From Variovorax sp. KK3 (GTDB lineage Bacteria > Pseudomonadota > Gammaproteobacteria > Burkholderiales > Burkholderiaceae_C): a DNA stretch of 64,000 nucleotides. The stretch is taken from positions 1 through 64,000 of the forward strand of contig NZ_LYVO01000010.1 of NCBI RefSeq assembly GCF_001984055.1, given 5' to 3'. Position 1 is the first letter of the stretch. Each line of letters starts with the position of its first letter. This document shows positions 41,408 to 51,538 of the stretch, piece after piece. Made by a program: the position numbers and the translations under genes. The notes under the pieces were generated by a model. It did no database searches and was not told the origin of the DNA. It saw only the letters and a list, made by a program, of their open reading frames with translations.

Positions 41408-41724
41408 GCGGTGCTGCGACAACATGCCTCGCGGACATCGCGCAGGTGATCCGCAGCAAGAACGCCGGCCCGCGCACGACCACGCTCGACGTGATCTTCG
41501 CCGACGAGGCCGCCTTCGCACGCGTGCGCGCGAGCGGCGCGCTGTCCGCCCCGAACATCGCGGTGCTCTACGGCGTGGCGGCGCAAGACGTGCGGGTGAT
41601 CGAGGTTCCGGACTGCCGGGCGATCAAGATCACCTTTCCGCGCAAGCTCACGGCCGGCGATCCCGGTGACCGCGACGTCTACGGCGCACAACAGCATGCG
41701 CGCCTGTTCGGGGTGCGCGTGTGA
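41404..41724 (+). CDS. DUF4387 domain protein
   Basis: A 106-residue protein starting at TTG 41404, which overlaps the previous stop as TTGA. It carries the DUF4387 pattern (LADIAQVIRSKNAGPRTTTLDVIF, YGAQQHARL). This family is nearly always encoded beside an AtuA/DUF1446 protein, as here, and the two may form one enzyme. The biochemical activity is unknown. Confidence 0.82.
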   Translation: MSGAATTCLADIAQVIRSKNAGPRTTTLDVIFADEAAFARVRASGALSAPNIAVLYGVAAQDVRVIEVPDCRAIKITFPRKLTAGDPGDRDVYGAQQHARLFGVRV

Positions 41725-43124
41725 GCGGCGATTCGGCCACGCGCCGCATCCTCGACGCCTTCGCCGCCGGTCCGCGCAGGCCGCTGCGCATCCTCGGCGC
41801 CTCGGGACAACTGGGCTACGGCATTCCCACACCGGCTTTCGAGGCCGGCCTCGCACGCTCGCCCGACCTCATCGGTTGCGACATGGGGTCCATCGACCCG
41901 GGCCCGTACTACCTGGGCAGCGGCAACCTGGCCACGGCCCCCGGGCAAACCCGCCGCGACCTGCGCAAGGTGATGGCCGGTGCGTTGAAGCTGCGCATTC
42001 CGCTGGTGATCGGCACGGCCGGCAGCGCAGGCGCTGCGCCCCACCTGGAGCAAACGCTGGCCATGGTGCGCGAGATCGCGCGCACCGAGGATTGGCACTT
42101 CCGGCTCGGCGTGCTTGCGGGGGACATCGATCGCCAGGTGGCCTGCGCTGCCGTGCGGGCGGGCACCGTCACCGGCATCGACGGCATGGCCGATCTCACC
42201 GAAGAAGAGATCGGCGCCAGCACCCACCTGGTCGGCCAGATGGGCATGGACGCCTTTCGCCGCGCCTTCGAAGCCGGCGTGGACATCGTCATCGCGGGCC
42301 GCGCCTGCGACGCCGCCATCTTCTCGACGCTGCCGGCGATGCTGGGTTTCCCGCTGGGCCTGGCCGTTCACATGGCCAAGATCATCGAATGCGCATCGCT
42401 GTGCTGCCTGCCGGGTGGCCGCGACACCATCCTCGCGACGCTGGACGACGAGGGCTTCGAGCTCGAAAGCATGGCGCCGCAGCGCCGCGCGACGCCACTG
42501 TCCGTGGCGGCCCACAGCCTCTACGAACAAGGCGACCCGTACTCGATCATCGAGCCCGAGGGCCGCGCGGACCTGCGCGAGGCCCGCTACGAGGCCATCG
42601 ACGAGCGGCGGACCCGCGTGAGCGGCGCTCGCTGGATCGCGGCGACGGAGCCGAGCGTGAAGCTCGAAGGCGCCCGTGTGGTGGGCGAACGGGCCATCCT
42701 GATGGCCGGCGCGGCAGACCCGCGCTTCATCGCCCAGCATCGCGACATCCTGCCGGCCGTCGCGAAGATCGTCCGCGACCTGGTGTGCGAAGAGGCCGAG
42801 GAGGACTACGCGCTGCGCTGGCGGGTGTATGGCGTGGACGGCGTCACCGACGCCCAGCCCGGTGCGCCGCTGCCCGCGGAAGTGTTCCTGCTGATCGAAT
42901 GCATCGCGCCGACCCTCGCGCGTGCCGAGGAAGTGGCGCGCACCATGAAGCAGTACCTGCTTCACTTCGGCTATGCGGGGCGGCTGTCGACGGGCGGCAA
43001 CATCGCGTTCCCGTTCACACCGCCTGAAGTGGGAATGGGCACGGCGTACCGCTTCAACGTGTATCACATCATGCGGACGCCGGAGTACGCTTCGTTGTTT
43101 CCGTTGCGGGTGGAAGTGCTGTAG
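41721..43124 (+). CDS. AtuA-family (DUF1446) acyclic terpene utilization-like protein
   Basis: A 467-residue protein starting at GTG 41721, overlapping the DUF4387 stop. DUF1446 features include RILGASGQLGYGIPTPAFEAGL, the GCDMGSIDPGPYYLGSG block and VIGTAGSAGAAPH. AtuA was named from the Pseudomonas citronellol pathway, but homologues paired with DUF4387 occur in many unrelated catabolic operons. A CoA-thioester hydratase or lyase type of role has been guessed for the family, but I see no proof here. It is the last gene of this operon. Confidence 0.88.
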   Translation: MSGDSATRRILDAFAAGPRRPLRILGASGQLGYGIPTPAFEAGLARSPDLIGCDMGSIDPGPYYLGSGNLATAPGQTRRDLRKVMAGALKLRIPLVIGTAGSAGAAPHLEQTLAMVREIARTEDWHFRLGVLAGDIDRQVACAAVRAGTVTGIDGMADLTEEEIGASTHLVGQMGMDAFRRAFEAGVDIVIAGRACDAAIFSTLPAMLGFPLGLAVHMAKIIECASLCCLPGGRDTILATLDDEGFELESMAPQRRATPLSVAAHSLYEQGDPYSIIEPEGRADLREARYEAIDERRTRVSGARWIAATEPSVKLEGARVVGERAILMAGAADPRFIAQHRDILPAVAKIVRDLVCEEAEEDYALRWRVYGVDGVTDAQPGAPLPAEVFLLIECIAPTLARAEEVARTMKQYLLHFGYAGRLSTGGNIAFPFTPPEVGMGTAYRFNVYHIMRTPEYASLFPLRVEVL

Positions 43125-43226
43125 CGGGGGACGATCGGCCGCGCTTGTCGCCGTCGTTCAGCGAGCTTTCGCCAGCACGTCAGGATTGGCAAGGCCGGCA
43201 GGTTGCCGCGACGCCGGCGCCGGCCC

Positions 43227-43291
43227 ATAAGAGCTTGCGAGACCCCTAGAGCGAAGCCGTCTTGGCGTCTGCGGCGCGGCCGGCCTACCGT
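43227..43291 (+). promoter_or_regulatory. LysR-box promoter of the first aminotransferase (site 2)
   Basis: Box ATAAG-AGCTT-GCGAG (43227-43241), CGTCTTGG (43258-43265), -35 TTGGCG (43262-43267), 18-bp spacer, -10 TACCGT (43286-43291). The right half of the box is degenerate. The spacing is identical to sites 3-5. The expected start point near 43298 leaves a leader of about 24 nt before GTG 43322. Confidence 0.72.
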
Positions 43292-43321
43292 CGCACCTGT
43301 TGCAACTGAACAGGACACCCC

Positions 43322-44530
43322 GTGAGCCCCTCCCGCATCTCGTCGCGCATCCGCCGCATCAAGCCATCCCCGAGCAGCGCCGCCGCGGACCGCTTCGCCG
43401 AACTGCGCCGCGAAGGCCGCGACATCGTCAACCTGGCGATCGGCGAACCCGACTTCGACACGCCCGCCCACATCCGGCGGGCCGGCTGCGGGGCGATTGA
43501 GCGCGGCGAGACGCGCTACACGCCGGTGGCCGGCACGCTCGCAATGCGCGAGGCCATCGCCGCCAAGCTGAAGCGCGAGAACGGGCTCGACTACCGCCCA
43601 CGCGAGATCATCGTCACCTGCGGCGCGAAGCACGCGCTCTTCAACGCCTTGTCGGTCACCGTGGAAGCGGGCCACGAGGTGATCGTGCCTGCGCCCTTCT
43701 GGGTGTCGTACCCCGACATGGTGCTGGCCTGCGACGGCACGCCGGTCATCGTGGCCTGCCGCGAGGAAGACGACTTCCGCCTCACGCCCGAGGCCTTGGA
43801 GGCCGCGATCACGCCGGCCACGCGCTGGCTGGTCTTCAACTCGCCGACCAACCCGACCGGCACCACCTACACCGAGCCCCAGTTGCGTGCGCTGGCCGAC
43901 GTGCTGCTTCGCCACCCGCAGGTGATGGTGCTGGCCGACGACATCTACGAGCACATCCGCTTCGACGGCGCATCGCCGCGGCACCTGCTGGCCATCGAGC
44001 CCGCGCTGCGCGAGCGCATGCTGGTGGTCAACGGCGTCTCGAAGACCTATGCGATGACGGGCTGGCGCATCGGCTACGCGGCCGGCCCCGCCGACATCGT
44101 CGCGGCGTTGGACATGCTGCAGTCCCAGTCGACCAGCGGCGTCTGCTCGGTGAGCCAGGCGGCGGCCGTCGAGGCCCTGAACACCGAGACCGCCTTCCTG
44201 CCCGACTGGGTGGCGACCTACCGCCATCGGCGCGACACCGCGGTGCGCCTGCTGAACGACATCCCCGGCATCCGCGCACGCGCGCCTGGCGGCGCCTTCT
44301 ACCTCTACCCGCATTGCGGCGGCCTGATCGGCAAGCGCACGCCCGAGGGCAAGACGCTGGAGACCGACAACGACGTCGTGATCCACCTGCTGGAGGCCGG
44401 CGGGGTGATGGTGCTGGCCGGCACGGCGTATGGCGTGTCGCCGTACTTCCGCATGTCGACCGCGACCAGCGTGGAGCTCATCGAAGAGGGCTGCCGGCGC
44501 ATCGCCAAGGCCGTGGCGATGCTGCACTGA
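43322..44530 (+). CDS. Pyridoxal phosphate aminotransferase, class I/II
   Basis: A 402-residue fold-type I aminotransferase of the AspC/Ib subgroup. The PLP lysine is K241 in NGVSKTYAMTGWR, with SPTNPTGTTY and DDIYEHIRFDG also present. GTG 43322 gives the same N-terminus as its paralogue at 58371-59579, with which it shares most of its sequence and its length. It probably transaminates an aspartate- or aromatic-like amino acid. The exact donor is unknown. Confidence 0.92.
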   Translation: MSPSRISSRIRRIKPSPSSAAADRFAELRREGRDIVNLAIGEPDFDTPAHIRRAGCGAIERGETRYTPVAGTLAMREAIAAKLKRENGLDYRPREIIVTCGAKHALFNALSVTVEAGHEVIVPAPFWVSYPDMVLACDGTPVIVACREEDDFRLTPEALEAAITPATRWLVFNSPTNPTGTTYTEPQLRALADVLLRHPQVMVLADDIYEHIRFDGASPRHLLAIEPALRERMLVVNGVSKTYAMTGWRIGYAAGPADIVAALDMLQSQSTSGVCSVSQAAAVEALNTETAFLPDWVATYRHRRDTAVRLLNDIPGIRARAPGGAFYLYPHCGGLIGKRTPEGKTLETDNDVVIHLLEAGGVMVLAGTAYGVSPYFRMSTATSVELIEEGCRRIAKAVAMLH

Positions 44531-44549
44531 GAGCCCTGTGCGGGGCCCT

Positions 44550-44614
44550 ATCAAGAACGCTTATACGCAAAGACGCATGACGTATTGGCCCGCTGCGGGA
44601 GCCCTTCCTATGAT
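44550..44614 (+). promoter_or_regulatory. LysR-box promoter of the Liv/Hyu operon (site 3)
   Basis: Box ATCAA-GAACG-CTTAT (44550-44564), CGTATTGG (44581-44588), -35 TTGGCC (44585-44590), 18-bp spacer, -10 TATGAT (44609-44614). It has the best -10 of the five sites. The expected start near 44621 supports ATG 44670 as translation start and excludes the in-frame ATG at 44578. Confidence 0.75.
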
Positions 44615-44669
44615 TTCCTGCAACCCCTCTTCATTGACTTCATTGACCTCTTCGACTGGAGCACTCGCG

Positions 44670-45893
44670 ATGAACTTCCACCCCACGACCAGGACGAACA
44701 TGCGCCCCGCGGCCCGGATGGCGCTCGTTGCGCTCTCGGCGCTGTCCGCGCTCTCGGGCCTGTGTTTCGCACCTGCGCATGCTCAAGGTACCGACACCTT
44801 CAAGGTCGGCATCATCAGCCCCATGAGCGGCCCCAATGCCCGCTACGGCGCCTTCGCCAACAAGGGCGCCGCGCTGGCGGCCAAGGAGATCAATGCCGCC
44901 GGCGGCGTGCTCGGCAAGAAGATCGAGCTCGTGAGCGGCGACAGCCAGTGCGTCCCGGCCGAAGGCGTGGCCGCCACGCAGCGCATGATCAGCCTCGAAA
45001 AGACGCCGATCATCATCGGCGACGTCTGCAGCTCGGTCACGCTCGCGATGCAGCCGCTGGTGGAGGAGTCGAAGGTGCTGCTGGTCAATGCAGCATCGTC
45101 CAACCCCGACATCACCTACAAGTCCGGCGTCGGCGGCTTCAAGTGGACCTTCCGCAACTACCCGACCGATGAGGTGCGCGCCGCCACGGTGCTCGAATAC
45201 GCATCGAAGACCAAGGGCTTCAAGAAGTACGCCGTGCTGTCGGTCGACAGCGACTACGGCCGCGGCGCCATCAAGTTCACCAAGCGCTACCTGCCCAAGT
45301 ACGAAGGCGCCGAGATCCTCAGCGAGGACTACTACAAGGACTCCGAGACCGATTTCCGCTCGGTACTCAGCAAGATCCGCCGCTCGGGTGCACAGGCCAT
45401 CATCCTCTACGGGCAGGCCGACACCACGCCGATCATCGCGCGCCAGATGCTCGAACTGGGCTTGGCCGGCAAGGTGGCGCTGGTGGGTAACGGCGAGTTC
45501 AACACCAAGGAAACCATCGCCGCCGCACCCAAGGTGATGAACGGCGCGGTCGAGGCGGCCGCCTGGCTGCCCGAGGTGCCGGCGCCGCGCAGCCTGAAGT
45601 TCGTGGAGGACTACAAGAAGGCCAACGGCGGCGAGATGCCCAACAACCACGCGTACACGCACTACGACACGCTGCAGCTGGTGGCGCAGGCCATCAAGAG
45701 CGCCAACAGCCTGAAGGGCGAGGACGTGCGCAATGCGCTCGCCAGGATCCAGTACGACAGCCCGATGGGCGTGGTCACCTTCGACGACCACAACCAGGCC
45801 GTGCTGCCCATGGTGCTGCTCGAGATCGCCGACGGCAAGCCGGCCATCAAGGGAACGATCACCACCAAGGTCGACTACGCCGCGCCGAAGTAA
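44670..45893 (+). CDS. Liv-type ABC transporter substrate-binding protein
   Basis: A 407-residue exported protein. The signal peptide runs to about Ala38 (PAHA-QG). The mature domain starts [17 protein letters not shown] and has the [12 protein letters not shown] and SVDSDYGRG segments of type I periplasmic binding proteins for amino acids, amides and aromatic acids. It starts the importer operon (binding protein, two permeases, two ATPases) leading into hyuAB. ATG 44670 was chosen because of the promoter position. Confidence 0.93.
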   Translation: MNFHPTTRTNMRPAARMALVALSALSALSGLCFAPAHAQGTDTFKVGIISPMSGPNARYGAFANKGAALAAKEINAAGGVLGKKIELVSGDSQCVPAEGVAATQRMISLEKTPIIIGDVCSSVTLAMQPLVEESKVLLVNAASSNPDITYKSGVGGFKWTFRNYPTDEVRAATVLEYASKTKGFKKYAVLSVDSDYGRGAIKFTKRYLPKYEGAEILSEDYYKDSETDFRSVLSKIRRSGAQAIILYGQADTTPIIARQMLELGLAGKVALVGNGEFNTKETIAAAPKVMNGAVEAAAWLPEVPAPRSLKFVEDYKKANGGEMPNNHAYTHYDTLQLVAQAIKSANSLKGEDVRNALARIQYDSPMGVVTFDDHNQAVLPMVLLEIADGKPAIKGTITTKVDYAAPK

Positions 45894-45926
45894 GGCCACG
45901 GCTCCATCCGCCTGCGGGAACACCAC

Positions 45927-46799
45927 GTGAGCTCCTTCATCCTCGAACAGATCGTCAACGGCATCATCACCGGCTCGGTGTACGCGCTGGTCGCGGCCGG
46001 CATGACGATGATCTTCGGCGTGCTGCGTGCCATCAACTTCGCCCATGGCGAGTACTACATGCTGGGCACCTTCGCGGCCTGGTGGGTCATGTCGAAGCTG
46101 ATGGCCGACTACAGCCTGGCCATCGTCGGGGGCGTGGCCATCGTGTCGCTCATCGCCGTGCTGATCGGCCGCACCGTGATGCAGCGGCTCGTCGGCCAGC
46201 CCTTCCAGGCCGGCGTGCTGGCCACGCTGGGCCTGTCGCTCATCTTGCAGAACGTCGTCATCCTGGCGTTCGGCGGGGGCTACAAGGTGTTCTCCGGCGG
46301 CTGGATCGAGCCGATCGAGCTCGGCGACTTCGGCATGTCGCAGCAGCGCGTGATCCTGGTGGTGGTCACGCTCGCCGTGTTCGCCACGCTCGAATGGATG
46401 GTGCGCAGCACGCGGCTGGGCCGCTCCATCCGCGCCGTGTCGCAGAACATCGAGTGCTGCCAGGTCAACGGCATCGACGTCGAGCAGGTGGTGCGCCGCA
46501 CCTTCCTGATCGGTGTCGGCATCGCCGCGCTGTCGGGCATCCTCACCGGCCCGATCAACGTCAGCATCTACGGCGGCATGGGCGAGTCGATCACGCTCAA
46601 GACCTTCGCCGTGATCGTGATGGGCGGCATGGGCAACGTGCGCGGCACGCTGATCGCGGGTTGCCTGCTGGGCGTCGTCGAAAGCCTGGTGGCCGGCTTC
46701 ATCGGCCTGCAGTACCGCGACTCGGTCGGCTTCATCGCGCTGCTCCTCATGCTGATGCTGCGGCCGCACGGCCTGTTCAGCAGCAAGGCCCGTTTCTGA
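45927..46799 (+). CDS. Liv-type ABC permease (LivH-like)
   Basis: A 290-residue inner-membrane permease starting at GTG 45927. It is mostly hydrophobic, beginning [19 protein letters not shown], with the EAA-like segment [14 protein letters not shown] near the C-terminus. It pairs with the LivM-like protein encoded 26 bp downstream. Confidence 0.94.
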   Translation: MSSFILEQIVNGIITGSVYALVAAGMTMIFGVLRAINFAHGEYYMLGTFAAWWVMSKLMADYSLAIVGGVAIVSLIAVLIGRTVMQRLVGQPFQAGVLATLGLSLILQNVVILAFGGGYKVFSGGWIEPIELGDFGMSQQRVILVVVTLAVFATLEWMVRSTRLGRSIRAVSQNIECCQVNGIDVEQVVRRTFLIGVGIAALSGILTGPINVSIYGGMGESITLKTFAVIVMGGMGNVRGTLIAGCLLGVVESLVAGFIGLQYRDSVGFIALLLMLMLRPHGLFSSKARF

Positions 46800-46825
46800 T
46801 TGCCCGACCCGCGAGACCCCACCCC

Positions 46826-47881
46826 ATGGAACGCACGATGACGTCGATCACCACGCTGGACACGCCCCGCCTGCCCGCTGCCCGGTTGGCCACGGTGAAC
46901 TGGAGCGCCTGCGGCCTCGCAGTGGCCGCGTTGCTCGCAGCGCCGCTGGTGCTGGGCGACTACTACCTGCACGCGATGGTGCTGGCCATGATCTTCCTGC
47001 TTCCCGCGCTGGGCCTGAACCTGATCCTGGGCTACACCGGCATGCTGTCGCTGGCCCAGGGCGTGTTCTTCGGCCTGGGCGCCTACGGCTCGGCGCTGAT
47101 GGCCATTCACTTCGGCACGCCTTTCCTGGTCAACTTTCTGTGCGCCGGGCTGCTCGCCGCATTGGTCGCGCTGCCGCTGGGCATACCGGCCCTGCGGCTG
47201 CGCGACACCTCGTTCGTGATGTGCACGCTGGGCATGGTGGTCATCGCCCAGGTGGTGTCGAAGAACTGGGTCGACCTCACGCGCGGCGACATGGGCCTGT
47301 CGGGCGTGCCGCGGCCGACGCTGGGCCTGGGCGACATGGTGCTGACCATCGTCAAGGCCCCCGAATACTTCTACCTGGTGCTCGCCGTCGCGGCGCTGGC
47401 GGTGGCGGCCTTCGTCGCGCTCATCCGCTCGCCGGCCGGCCGCTGCATGGTGGCGATTCGCGACAACGAGACGTTGGCCGAATCGCTGGGCGTGCCCACC
47501 TGGACCTACAAGCTCATCGTATTCATGCTGAGCGCGGTGTTCGCCGGCCTCGGCGGCAGCCTCTACGCGCACTTCTCGACGGTGGTGAGCCCGCTGGTGT
47601 TCCAGGCCTACTACTCGAACACCATCCTCATCATCGTGCTGGGCGGTGGCGTGGGCAAGGTGCCGGGCGCGATCATCGGCAGCTTCGTCTTCGTGGCCGT
47701 GTCCGAGGCGCTGCGCATCACGCCCGAGCTGCGCATGGTCATCTACGGCTTCGTGCTGCTGGGGCTGGTGTTCCTGTTCCCGCAGGGCCTCGCGCCGCTG
47801 TTCCAGAGCGTGGCCGAGCGCATCGCCCGCATCGGCCAGGCTGGCAACGGCAACGGCAAGGAGCAGCACGATGGCCGCTGA
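46826..47881 (+). CDS. Liv-type ABC permease (LivM-like)
   Basis: A 351-residue integral membrane protein with about nine or ten hydrophobic spans. The LivM signature [20 protein letters not shown] and the [13 protein letters not shown] coupling segment are present. ATG 46826 or 46838 could start it. Its 3' end overlaps the ATPase gene by 11 bp. Confidence 0.93.
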   Translation: MERTMTSITTLDTPRLPAARLATVNWSACGLAVAALLAAPLVLGDYYLHAMVLAMIFLLPALGLNLILGYTGMLSLAQGVFFGLGAYGSALMAIHFGTPFLVNFLCAGLLAALVALPLGIPALRLRDTSFVMCTLGMVVIAQVVSKNWVDLTRGDMGLSGVPRPTLGLGDMVLTIVKAPEYFYLVLAVAALAVAAFVALIRSPAGRCMVAIRDNETLAESLGVPTWTYKLIVFMLSAVFAGLGGSLYAHFSTVVSPLVFQAYYSNTILIIVLGGGVGKVPGAIIGSFVFVAVSEALRITPELRMVIYGFVLLGLVFLFPQGLAPLFQSVAERIARIGQAGNGNGKEQHDGR

Positions 47882-48644
47882 GCAAGCCATGCTGCGCATC
47901 GAAGGCCTGCGCAAGAATTACGGCGCGGTGGCCGCGCTGCAGGGTGTCGACATCGAAGTCCGCCGCGGCGAGGTGATGGGCCTGATCGGCCCCAACGGCT
48001 CGGGCAAGTCGACGCTCTTCGACTGCTGCACCGGCCTGCAGAAGAGCGACGCTGGCCGCGTGCTGCTCAAGGGCGTCGACATCACGGGCTGGCCCATGAA
48101 CCGCATCGCCCGCGAAGGCCGCTTCCTGCGCAGCTTTCAAAAGACGGTGGTGTTCCCCACGCTCGATTCCGAAGAGAACCTGGTGCTCGCGGGGCAGATG
48201 TCGCGGTTTCCGAGCGTGCTGTCCACCTTCTGGGTCGGGCCGTCGGCCAAGAAGCGGGTGAAGGCGCTGCGCGAGCGGGCGCGCGAGCTGATCGAGGTGT
48301 CGGGCCTGTCGCGCGTGGCGCACCTGCCGGCCGGCCAGATGTCGGGCGGCCAGCAGAAGCTGCTGCAGTTCGCGTCGATGCTGATGCCGGAGCCCGAGCT
48401 GATCCTGCTCGACGAACCGCTGGCCGGCATCAACCCGGTGCTGATCGAGAAGGTGATCCAGTGCATCGAGCATGCGAACCAGGCGCTGGGCGTGACCTTC
48501 GTCGTCATCGAGCACAACACCGACGTGCTGATGAACCTGAGCCACCGTGTGGTGGTGCTGCACCAGGGCGCCAAGCTGGCCGACGACACGCCCGAGGCGG
48601 TGGTGCGCAACCCCGAAGTCATCGATGCGTACCTGGGAGGCTGA
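47871..48644 (+). CDS. Liv-type ABC ATPase (LivG-like)
   Basis: A 257-residue ATP-binding subunit with Walker [10 protein letters not shown], signature MSGGQQKL, Walker [11 protein letters not shown] and H-loop VIEHNTD. The C-terminal [12 protein letters not shown] is the usual LivG ending. It works with the following LivF-like ATPase. Confidence 0.94.
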   Translation: MAAEQAMLRIEGLRKNYGAVAALQGVDIEVRRGEVMGLIGPNGSGKSTLFDCCTGLQKSDAGRVLLKGVDITGWPMNRIAREGRFLRSFQKTVVFPTLDSEENLVLAGQMSRFPSVLSTFWVGPSAKKRVKALRERARELIEVSGLSRVAHLPAGQMSGGQQKLLQFASMLMPEPELILLDEPLAGINPVLIEKVIQCIEHANQALGVTFVVIEHNTDVLMNLSHRVVVLHQGAKLADDTPEAVVRNPEVIDAYLGG

Positions 48645-48645
48645 C

Positions 48646-49386
48646 ATGAACCCGATCATGGAACTCGACATCGACAACCTGCGCTCCGGCTACGGCCATC
48701 TCGACATCCTGCACGGCGTCGACTTGAAGATCCGCCACGGCGAGTTCGTCACGCTGCTCGGGCCCAATGGCGCGGGCAAGTCGACGCTGCTCAAGTCGCT
48801 CTTCGGCATGACCACGCACAAGGGCGGTGCCATCCGCTGGAAGGGCCAGGACATCGCGGGCCTGCGTCCGCAGCAGATGCTGTCGCACGGCATCGCCTAC
48901 GTGCCGCAGGGGCGCTGCAACTTCCAGCTGATGTCCATCGACGAGAACCTGGAGATGGCGGCGTACACCCTGCGCGACGGCGACCTGAAGGGCGAGCGCG
49001 ACTACGTGTACGACCTGTTCCCCATCCTGCGCAAGCGCCGCAACGAGCTGGCCGGGAACATGTCCGGCGGCGAGCAGCAGCTGCTCGAGATGGCGATGGC
49101 GGTGCTGCGCCGGCCCGAGATCCTGCTGGTGGACGAGCCCTCGGTCGGGCTGTCGCCGCAAGCCATCACGCTGGTCTTCAACGAGCTCAAGCGGCTGCAC
49201 GAAGGGGGCCGGACCATCCTGCTCGTCGAGCAGAACACCCGCAAGGCGATGCAGGCGGCCGAACGCGCCGTGGTGCTGCGCCTGGGCAAGGTGATCTGGG
49301 ACAGCCCGGTGGGCGAACTGAGCAACGCCGACCTCGGCGAGCTGTTCATGACGGGGCGGCGCGCATCCGACGCGCAGCCGGCCTGA
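48646..49386 (+). CDS. Liv-type ABC ATPase (LivF-like)
   Basis: A 246-residue ATP-binding subunit with Walker A GPNGAGKST, signature MSGGEQQLL, Walker B ILLVDEPSVGLSP and H-loop-equivalent LVEQNT, as in LivF proteins where Gln replaces His. It starts just after the LivG-like stop. hyuA follows after 35 bp. Confidence 0.94.
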   Translation: MNPIMELDIDNLRSGYGHLDILHGVDLKIRHGEFVTLLGPNGAGKSTLLKSLFGMTTHKGGAIRWKGQDIAGLRPQQMLSHGIAYVPQGRCNFQLMSIDENLEMAAYTLRDGDLKGERDYVYDLFPILRKRRNELAGNMSGGEQQLLEMAMAVLRRPEILLVDEPSVGLSPQAITLVFNELKRLHEGGRTILLVEQNTRKAMQAAERAVVLRLGKVIWDSPVGELSNADLGELFMTGRRASDAQPA

Positions 49387-49421
49387 TCGAAACATAGCGA
49401 ACATTCAAGGAGCTGAAAGGC

Positions 49422-51530
49422 ATGAAACTGGCATTCGACACGGGCGGCACCTTCACCGACTTCGCGATGACCGAAGACGACGGAACCATCCTGCTGCACA
49501 AGGTCTTGAGCACCCCCGACGCACCGGCGCGGGCCGTGCTGCAGGGCGTCGACGAACTGCTCGCCAAGGTGCGGGACAAGCACGCGACCAAGGCGGCCGA
49601 GGCGGCCAAGGCGGCGGGCAATGGCGCGCTGCAGATCCTCGGCGCCACCACGGTCGTCACCAACGCCGTGCTGGAGCGGCGTGGCGTGAACACCGCCTTC
49701 ATCACCACCGATGGCTTCCAGGACATGCTGCGCATCCGTACCGAGGGGCGCTACGACCTCTACGACCTGCGCATCAAGTACCCGGACCCGCTGGTGTCGC
49801 GCGAGCTGTGCTTCGGCGTGGAGGAGCGCATCGCGGCCGACGGCACGGTGATCAAGCCGCTGGACGAGGAGGGCGTGCGCGCCATCGCCCGCACGCTGCT
49901 GGAGCGCCAGGTCGAATCGGTCGCCGTGTGCCTGTTGCATGCCTACAAGTACGCGCAGCACGAGAAGCGGGTGGCCGAGCTGATCGCCGAGGTGGCGCCG
50001 GGCATCTCGGTATCGCTGTCGTCCACCGTGTGCCCCGAGGTGCGCGAATACGACCGCGCCTCCACCACCGTCGTCAACGCCTACACGCGGCCGATGATGG
50101 TGGGCCACGTCAACCACCTGGAGCGCGAGTTGTCGCAGCGCGGCGTCGACGGGCAACTGCTCTGGATGACCTCGAGCGGCGGCGTGGTGCCCAGCTCCGC
50201 GGCTGCGCGCACGCCGGTGCGGCTGATCGAGTCGGGCCCCGCGGCCGGCGCGGTGGCCGCGGCGGACTACGCACGGCAGGCCGGCGAGGCCAGCGTGCTT
50301 TCCTTCGACATGGGCGGCACCACGGCCAAGCTGTGCCTGATCCCGAACGGCGAGCCGATGGTCGCCAACGACCTCGAAGTCGCGCGGCACGAGCGCTTCC
50401 GCAAGGGAAGCGGCTTCCCGCTCAAGATCCAGTCGATCCACATGATCGAGATCGGCGCCGGTGGCGGCAGCATCGCGGCGCGCAACAAGCTGGGCCTGCT
50501 GGGCGTGGGGCCGCGCAGCGCAGCGGCCGCTCCCGGCCCGGCCTGCTACGGCCGCGGCGGCACCGAGCCGACGGTGACCGATGCCGACCTGTTGCTGGGC
50601 TACCTCGACGAGAAGTCCTTTCTCGGCGGTGACTTCGCGCTCGACCGGCCTGCCGCCGAAGCCGCGATGGACCGCCTGGCCGAGGACCTGGGCATTTCGC
50701 GGGAGCGCTGCGCCTGGGGCATCCACGACATGGTCAACGAGAGCATGGCCGAGGCCGCCTCGATGCAGGCGACCGACAGCGGCGTCGACCCGCGCGCGTT
50801 GCCGCTGATCGCCTTCGGTGGCGCCGGCCCGGTGCATGCCTACGGCGTGGCGCGCAAGCTCGGCATCCGCAAGGTGATCTGCCCGATCGGCGCCGGCGTC
50901 ACCTCGGCCATCGGCCTGCTCGGCGCGCCGGTGGCGGCCGACCTGTCGACCAGCCTGCCGATGCGCGTCTCGGCCTGGAACCCGAGCGCGGTGAAGGTCG
51001 TCAAGACCTCGCTCGCCGAGCAAGGGCGCGAGGTGGTGCTGGCCAGCAAGGTGCCGGCCGACCGCATCCGCTTCTCGTATTCGGTGGACATGCGACACGT
51101 GGGGCAGGGCTACGAAATCTCGGTCGCGCTGCCGGAGCTGGACCCCGAAGACCCTGGCTTCGTGGCCGAGCTGATGGCGCGCTTCCACGCCAACTACGTG
51201 GCGCTCTACGGGCGTGCGGTCAGCGGCACCGATGCCGAGGTCATCACCTGGCGCATCCGGGCCAGCGGGCCGAAGGGTGTCGTCTCGCTGGCCGGGCTGC
51301 GCGGCGAGGCCGGCGCGGTACGCGACCCGCGAAAGGGGACGCGGCCTGTCTACTTCTCCGAGCTGGGCAAGGCCGTCGACACGCCCGTGTACGACCAATA
51401 CGCGCTGCTGCCCGGCGTGCCGGTGGAAGGCCCGGCCATCATCGAGCAGCGCGAGTCGACCGTGGTGATGGGGCCGAACGCCACCGCCTCGCTCGACGAG
51501 CAGCACAACCTCATCATGCTTCTGTCCTGA
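49422..51530 (+). CDS. Hydantoinase/oxoprolinase subunit A (HyuA-type ATPase)
   Basis: A 702-residue ASKHA-fold protein. The first phosphate loop is FDTGGTFTDFA at residue 4 onwards and the second is SFDMGGTTAKLC. Related proteins form ATP-dependent N-methylhydantoinase, 5-oxoprolinase, caprolactamase and acetone/acetophenone carboxylases by phosphorylating an amide or enol oxygen. It is paired with HyuB 8 bp downstream. Location directly after a Liv importer suggests the substrate is imported by it. Ribosome binding site AAGGAGC. Confidence 0.93.
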   Translation: MKLAFDTGGTFTDFAMTEDDGTILLHKVLSTPDAPARAVLQGVDELLAKVRDKHATKAAEAAKAAGNGALQILGATTVVTNAVLERRGVNTAFITTDGFQDMLRIRTEGRYDLYDLRIKYPDPLVSRELCFGVEERIAADGTVIKPLDEEGVRAIARTLLERQVESVAVCLLHAYKYAQHEKRVAELIAEVAPGISVSLSSTVCPEVREYDRASTTVVNAYTRPMMVGHVNHLERELSQRGVDGQLLWMTSSGGVVPSSAAARTPVRLIESGPAAGAVAAADYARQAGEASVLSFDMGGTTAKLCLIPNGEPMVANDLEVARHERFRKGSGFPLKIQSIHMIEIGAGGGSIAARNKLGLLGVGPRSAAAAPGPACYGRGGTEPTVTDADLLLGYLDEKSFLGGDFALDRPAAEAAMDRLAEDLGISRERCAWGIHDMVNESMAEAASMQATDSGVDPRALPLIAFGGAGPVHAYGVARKLGIRKVICPIGAGVTSAIGLLGAPVAADLSTSLPMRVSAWNPSAVKVVKTSLAEQGREVVLASKVPADRIRFSYSVDMRHVGQGYEISVALPELDPEDPGFVAELMARFHANYVALYGRAVSGTDAEVITWRIRASGPKGVVSLAGLRGEAGAVRDPRKGTRPVYFSELGKAVDTPVYDQYALLPGVPVEGPAIIEQRESTVVMGPNATASLDEQHNLIMLLS

Positions 51531-51538
51531 AGGCCGCC

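Noticed and set aside
44578..44669. ATG 44578 as start of the Liv binding protein
   Set aside because: It lies upstream of the predicted -35 and -10 of site 3, and the added residues separate the signal peptide from the N-terminus.
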